A stretch of DNA of 64,000 nucleotides from VRUE01 sp963704505 (GTDB lineage: Bacteria > Actinomycetota > Thermoleophilia > Solirubrobacterales > 70-9), in NCBI GenBank assembly GCA_963704505.1, contig OY969912.1, positions 1,178,001 to 1,242,000 on the forward strand, in the 5' to 3' direction. This document shows positions 61,349-64,000 of this stretch, in pieces. The notes under the pieces were generated by a model. That model was not told the DNA's origin. It made no database searches and saw nothing but the letters and a program-made list of their open reading frames with translations. The translations under genes and the position numbers were made by a program. Every line of letters starts with the position of its first letter. The first letter of the stretch is position 1.

Positions 61349-64000
61349 CAGTCTGTCTCCACTATTGATGCTTGCTCAATGTTGCCGTTGGTTGCTGCCT
61401 CGTACATGTCGAACAGCAACTCCAGTCGTTCATCGTCAGATCGGAAAGGCCGGCTGCGATATAGCTGGTCGACGGCGACGTCGAGGAACTGGTGCGCCTC
61501 ACGTAGCTCGCTGGGCATCTGCTTCGGGTCATATAGCTGCGCGAGCGTCTTGTCGGAATAATGCTCGCGCGCTTCAAGCACCGCGAACGCGCGCTCGGAC
61601 AACAGCTCGTGCTGCTTTCCCGACAGCGAGGGAACCGGAAACGTGTTGTAACAGAGAGTCGCGGAGTACCGGAAATCAGTCTTAATGCGTCCGCAGACAG
61701 CTCGGACCCACACGTTGTGCATGCGTGAGGTGAGCAGCGCGAACAACCACGGCTCCGCCCCGTAGATCGCGCTGCATGCGTTCGACACGATCGTCTTCGC
61801 GTCGAGGAAGCCCATCGGGATGTATTCGCGGTTCTGCGAGGAGTGAAGGGGGACGACGATCGAGGTTCGCTGCTCGTAGCTCGTCGCGTAGAACGCGTGT
61901 GGTGAGGCGGCCAGCTCCCGCGTCCGCTTCTCCCGGCTTTCCCGGCGCACGGCGGCCACCCGCTCGAGGCGCTGGGCGATCTCCGGGATCGCTTTCGCCT
62001 CCTCGACGTTCGGGTCATCCAAGTAGAGCACGTAGCGATCGATCCCGCCGAGGAACTCGGTGGCCCCGATGAACCGCCGCAGGTAAGGGTCCGCCTCGGG
62101 GTGTGCAGCCAGCAGCGAGGATCGCTCCGCCGGGCTGAGGATGAGATTGCCGCCGTCCACCGCCCTCGTCCCGAACACCATCTCCGGCAGGCTTTCCGGC
62201 GGCTGCCGTCGGGCGGCGACGATCGTGCGCCTGCGGCTGGGCACGAGGTAGGGCGAGATCAGCGGGGCCGACTGGCGAAACCCGTCCCGGTACACCACGC
62301 GCGGATAGTTGCCGTCGGGCCGGATTCCGATGATCACACATGTGACGCCGGCGTTGGCGCGAGCGTTGTTGTTCCAGCGGAACGCCTGAACGCCGAAGGC
62401 GATGTCGGCGCCGAGCACGTAGATGTGAGGCCAGAGCAGCGCGACCTGGTCGCCCTGGCAGATCGAGTTAGTCGAGACAAAGCCGAGCGCTGCCTGGTGC
62501 TCGGTTACGTAGCGCGCCCCGAGCAAGAACCAGGTGGCGACGTAGTCGAGGCTGTTGGAGATCGGCCCGAACCCTTCGAGCCCCTGCAGGTCGGCCTTCT
62601 GCTGTGGGCTCTGCAGTCGCGCGCCGAGGTACGGCGGGTTGCTGAAGAGGTAGGTCTCACCGTCATGGGCGCCCGGGCAGACGGTGTCCCAGTCGATACG
62701 CGCGGCGTTGGCGCACTCGACGGTGCCGGTGTCGCGTAGCGGGATCAGCCGGATGTCGGCACCGAAGCGTTCCTTGAACTCCACGTTCATCTGATGCTTG
62801 GCCAACCACAGCGAGAGGATCGCGATCTCGTGGGCGAAGTCGTCGATCTCAATCCCATAGAAGTTCTCCAGTCTGATCCGCGAATCTTGGAACAGCGCAA
62901 GCGGCGCCCGCGGATCGACCTCCTGCAGCCTGCTGAGGATGCCGTGCTCCAGCTTGCGCAGCTCCTTGTATGCGATGACGAGGAAGTTCCCCGAACCGCA
63001 GGCCGGGTCGAAGCACCGGATCGATGCAATGCGATCGTGCAATCGGTTGAGCTTGGCTTTCGTGTCGGCGGCTTCGAAGGCGGCCTGCAGCTCGTCCAGG
63101 AACAGTGGCCGGATCACCTTCATGATGTTCTCGACCGACGTGTAGTGCATGCCCAGGCTCTCGCGCTGGCCGGGATGGACCACCGCCTGCATCATTGACC
63201 CGAAGATGTCCGGGTTGATGACCGACCAGTTGAGTGAGCCGCACTCGATCACGATCTCACGGGCTTTCCGAGAGAACGTCGGCGCCGACGAATGCGCTGA
63301 GAAAAGACGCCCGTTGACATAGCCAAAGTTCTTGAAGTGAGCTGACACGCCGTCACGCGAGTCGATCGGCGTGTCCAGCACAGCGAACAGCTCGTCCAAG
63401 TAGCGCCCGGTGTCCGAGCCATCAGTCGCCGTGTGGGAGGCGATGCCATTGGTGAAGATGCCATCCGTGAAGACGCCGGTGTCCTCAGCGAAGAAGCAAA
63501 ACAGGAGGCGCGTGAAGAAGACGTTGAGGCTGTGGACGTCCTCGGTCGTCTCGATCTGGTTGTGCTTGACAATCTCGTCGTAGAGTCGCGCCATCCGCTC
63601 CGCAGCCTTGATGTCCGCGTAGTTGACACTCTCCAGTTGCGTCTTCTCGACGCCCGACCAAGGCAGGAAGAAGGCGGAATAGCTGGGCAGATCGGCCAAG
63701 CGCGTATCAAGCGTGTCGCCGGTACGCGCGTCGATCGCGACGATCTGTTCACGGTTGCGGACGATCAGGAATCGCGGGCGTTGCTTCTTGATCGAGTCGT
63801 CAGCGCGCGCTGCGTCAATCAAGGCATGGATGTCCTCGTTGCCATCCACATAGCGATAGAAGACTTTGTCGCGCCAGAGGACTTGGTCGGCGTCGTCCGC
63901 CTTGTTGTAGCTGCCGTTCCTGAGTCGCGTGACAGACGCCGCGGGGAGCCCGTACGCCTGGAGCAGATCGTAGATCAGCTCGAAGCCCTGACTTAGGTTC
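61348..64000 (-). CDS. MmeI/YeeA-type DNA adenine methyltransferase (N-terminus off the right edge)
   Basis: At least 883 residues in frame; the 5' end lies beyond the window (frame stays open to the last base: ELIYDLLQAYGLPAASVT, then RNGSYNKADDADQVLWRDKV). Motif I DPACGSGNFLVIAYKELRKLE and motif IV SNPPYLGAR are the N6-adenine methylase core; a helical linker (LNRLHDRIASIRCF), a target-recognition region and a C-terminal SGKQHELLSERAFAVLE helical part resemble the MmeI family. No ExK nuclease core in the visible part. First gene of the operon with helicase and GIY-YIG. Confidence 0.9.
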   Translation of the reverse strand, partial: NLSQGFELIYDLLQAYGLPAASVTRLRNGSYNKADDADQVLWRDKVFYRYVDGNEDIHALIDAARADDSIKKQRPRFLIVRNREQIVAIDARTGDTLDTRLADLPSYSAFFLPWSGVEKTQLESVNYADIKAAERMARLYDEIVKHNQIETTEDVHSLNVFFTRLLFCFFAEDTGVFTDGIFTNGIASHTATDGSDTGRYLDELFAVLDTPIDSRDGVSAHFKNFGYVNGRLFSAHSSAPTFSRKAREIVIECGSLNWSVINPDIFGSMMQAVVHPGQRESLGMHYTSVENIMKVIRPLFLDELQAAFEAADTKAKLNRLHDRIASIRCFDPACGSGNFLVIAYKELRKLEHGILSRLQEVDPRAPLALFQDSRIRLENFYGIEIDDFAHEIAILSLWLAKHQMNVEFKERFGADIRLIPLRDTGTVECANAARIDWDTVCPGAHDGETYLFSNPPYLGARLQSPQQKADLQGLEGFGPISNSLDYVATWFLLGARYVTEHQAALGFVSTNSICQGDQVALLWPHIYVLGADIAFGVQAFRWNNNARANAGVTCVIIGIRPDGNYPRVVYRDGFRQSAPLISPYLVPSRRRTIVAARRQPPESLPEMVFGTRAVDGGNLILSPAERSSLLAAHPEADPYLRRFIGATEFLGGIDRYVLYLDDPNVEEAKAIPEIAQRLERVAAVRRESREKRTRELAASPHAFYATSYEQRTSIVVPLHSSQNREYIPMGFLDAKTIVSNACSAIYGAEPWLFALLTSRMHNVWVRAVCGRIKTDFRYSATLCYNTFPVPSLSGKQHELLSERAFAVLEAREHYSDKTLAQLYDPKQMPSELREAHQFLDVAVDQLYRSRPFRSDDERLELLFDMYEAATNGNIEQASIVETD

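Overview
The window is high-GC DNA packed with short-gap and overlapping genes. It carries actinobacterial traits: an EfeUOB-type iron system with a Tat-exported peroxidase, a PASTA-less Ser/Thr kinase fused to a beta-propeller, NAD-type short 6-phosphogluconate dehydrogenase, and many GTG starts. A member of the Actinomycetota, probably Thermoleophilia/Solirubrobacterales, fits best. That placement is inference from gene content and style; no rRNA is present to test it.

Layout. (1) 1-9.3 kb: two MFS exporters, an aldo/keto reductase, a YrhK-like membrane protein, an LtrA-family membrane protein, a metallo-beta-lactamase-fold hydrolase, SRPBCC and PQQ-propeller proteins and a secreted GH26-like glycosidase. 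(2) 9.3-15.3 kb: a ureohydrolase, RecQ, and an iron-uptake locus efeU-efeB / efeO with a shared TTAGG-N4-CCTAA operator. (3) 15.3-23.9 kb: zwf diverging from gnd-pgl-enoyl-CoA hydratase, a nucleotidyltransferase toxin/antitoxin-like pair, an FAD oxidase, rpiA and an FHA protein. (4) 24.3-27.4 kb: a TolB-like propeller protein and a receptor Ser/Thr kinase. (5) 27.4-35.3 kb: tkt-tal-pgi, cydAB and a HAD phosphatase, all in one direction. With zwf, gnd, pgl and rpiA, the window therefore encodes almost the whole pentose phosphate pathway. (6) 35.2-45.6 kb: cyclopropane-fatty-acid synthase diverging from a fatty-acid desaturase, a large membrane protein, UspA, a subtilase, tadA, tRNA-Ser(GGA), an SDR and a secreted SUMF1-like protein.

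(7) 45.6-64 kb is accessory DNA. Three copies of the 3' end of an initiator-type tRNA-Met (about 45.60, 52.37 and 56.30 kb) mark tandem or successive integrations. Between them lie a tyrosine integrase next to a collapsed tRNA-Ser pseudogene, a methyltransferase, Nudix and PAP2 proteins, a cNMP-domain/thioredoxin-reductase-like flavoprotein, an RNase H-like protein, an ArsR/SRPBCC pair and a hypothetical winged-helix protein. A 266-bp segment is duplicated almost exactly at both ends. Beyond the third tRNA copy come an excisionase-like protein, RNase HI, a damaged tRNA-Met-like gene, a probable PD-(D/E)xK nuclease and a three-gene operon (MmeI/YeeA-like DNA methyltransferase, SF2 helicase, GIY-YIG protein) that runs off the right edge and looks like an anti-phage or restriction system.

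A recurring regulatory theme is leaderless transcription. At least 18 genes have a TANNNT (-10-like) hexamer 6-9 nt before the start codon and no Shine-Dalgarno sequence, while genes inside operons usually overlap by 1-8 nt. Convergent genes are equally tight; three pairs share one CTAG as both stop codons.
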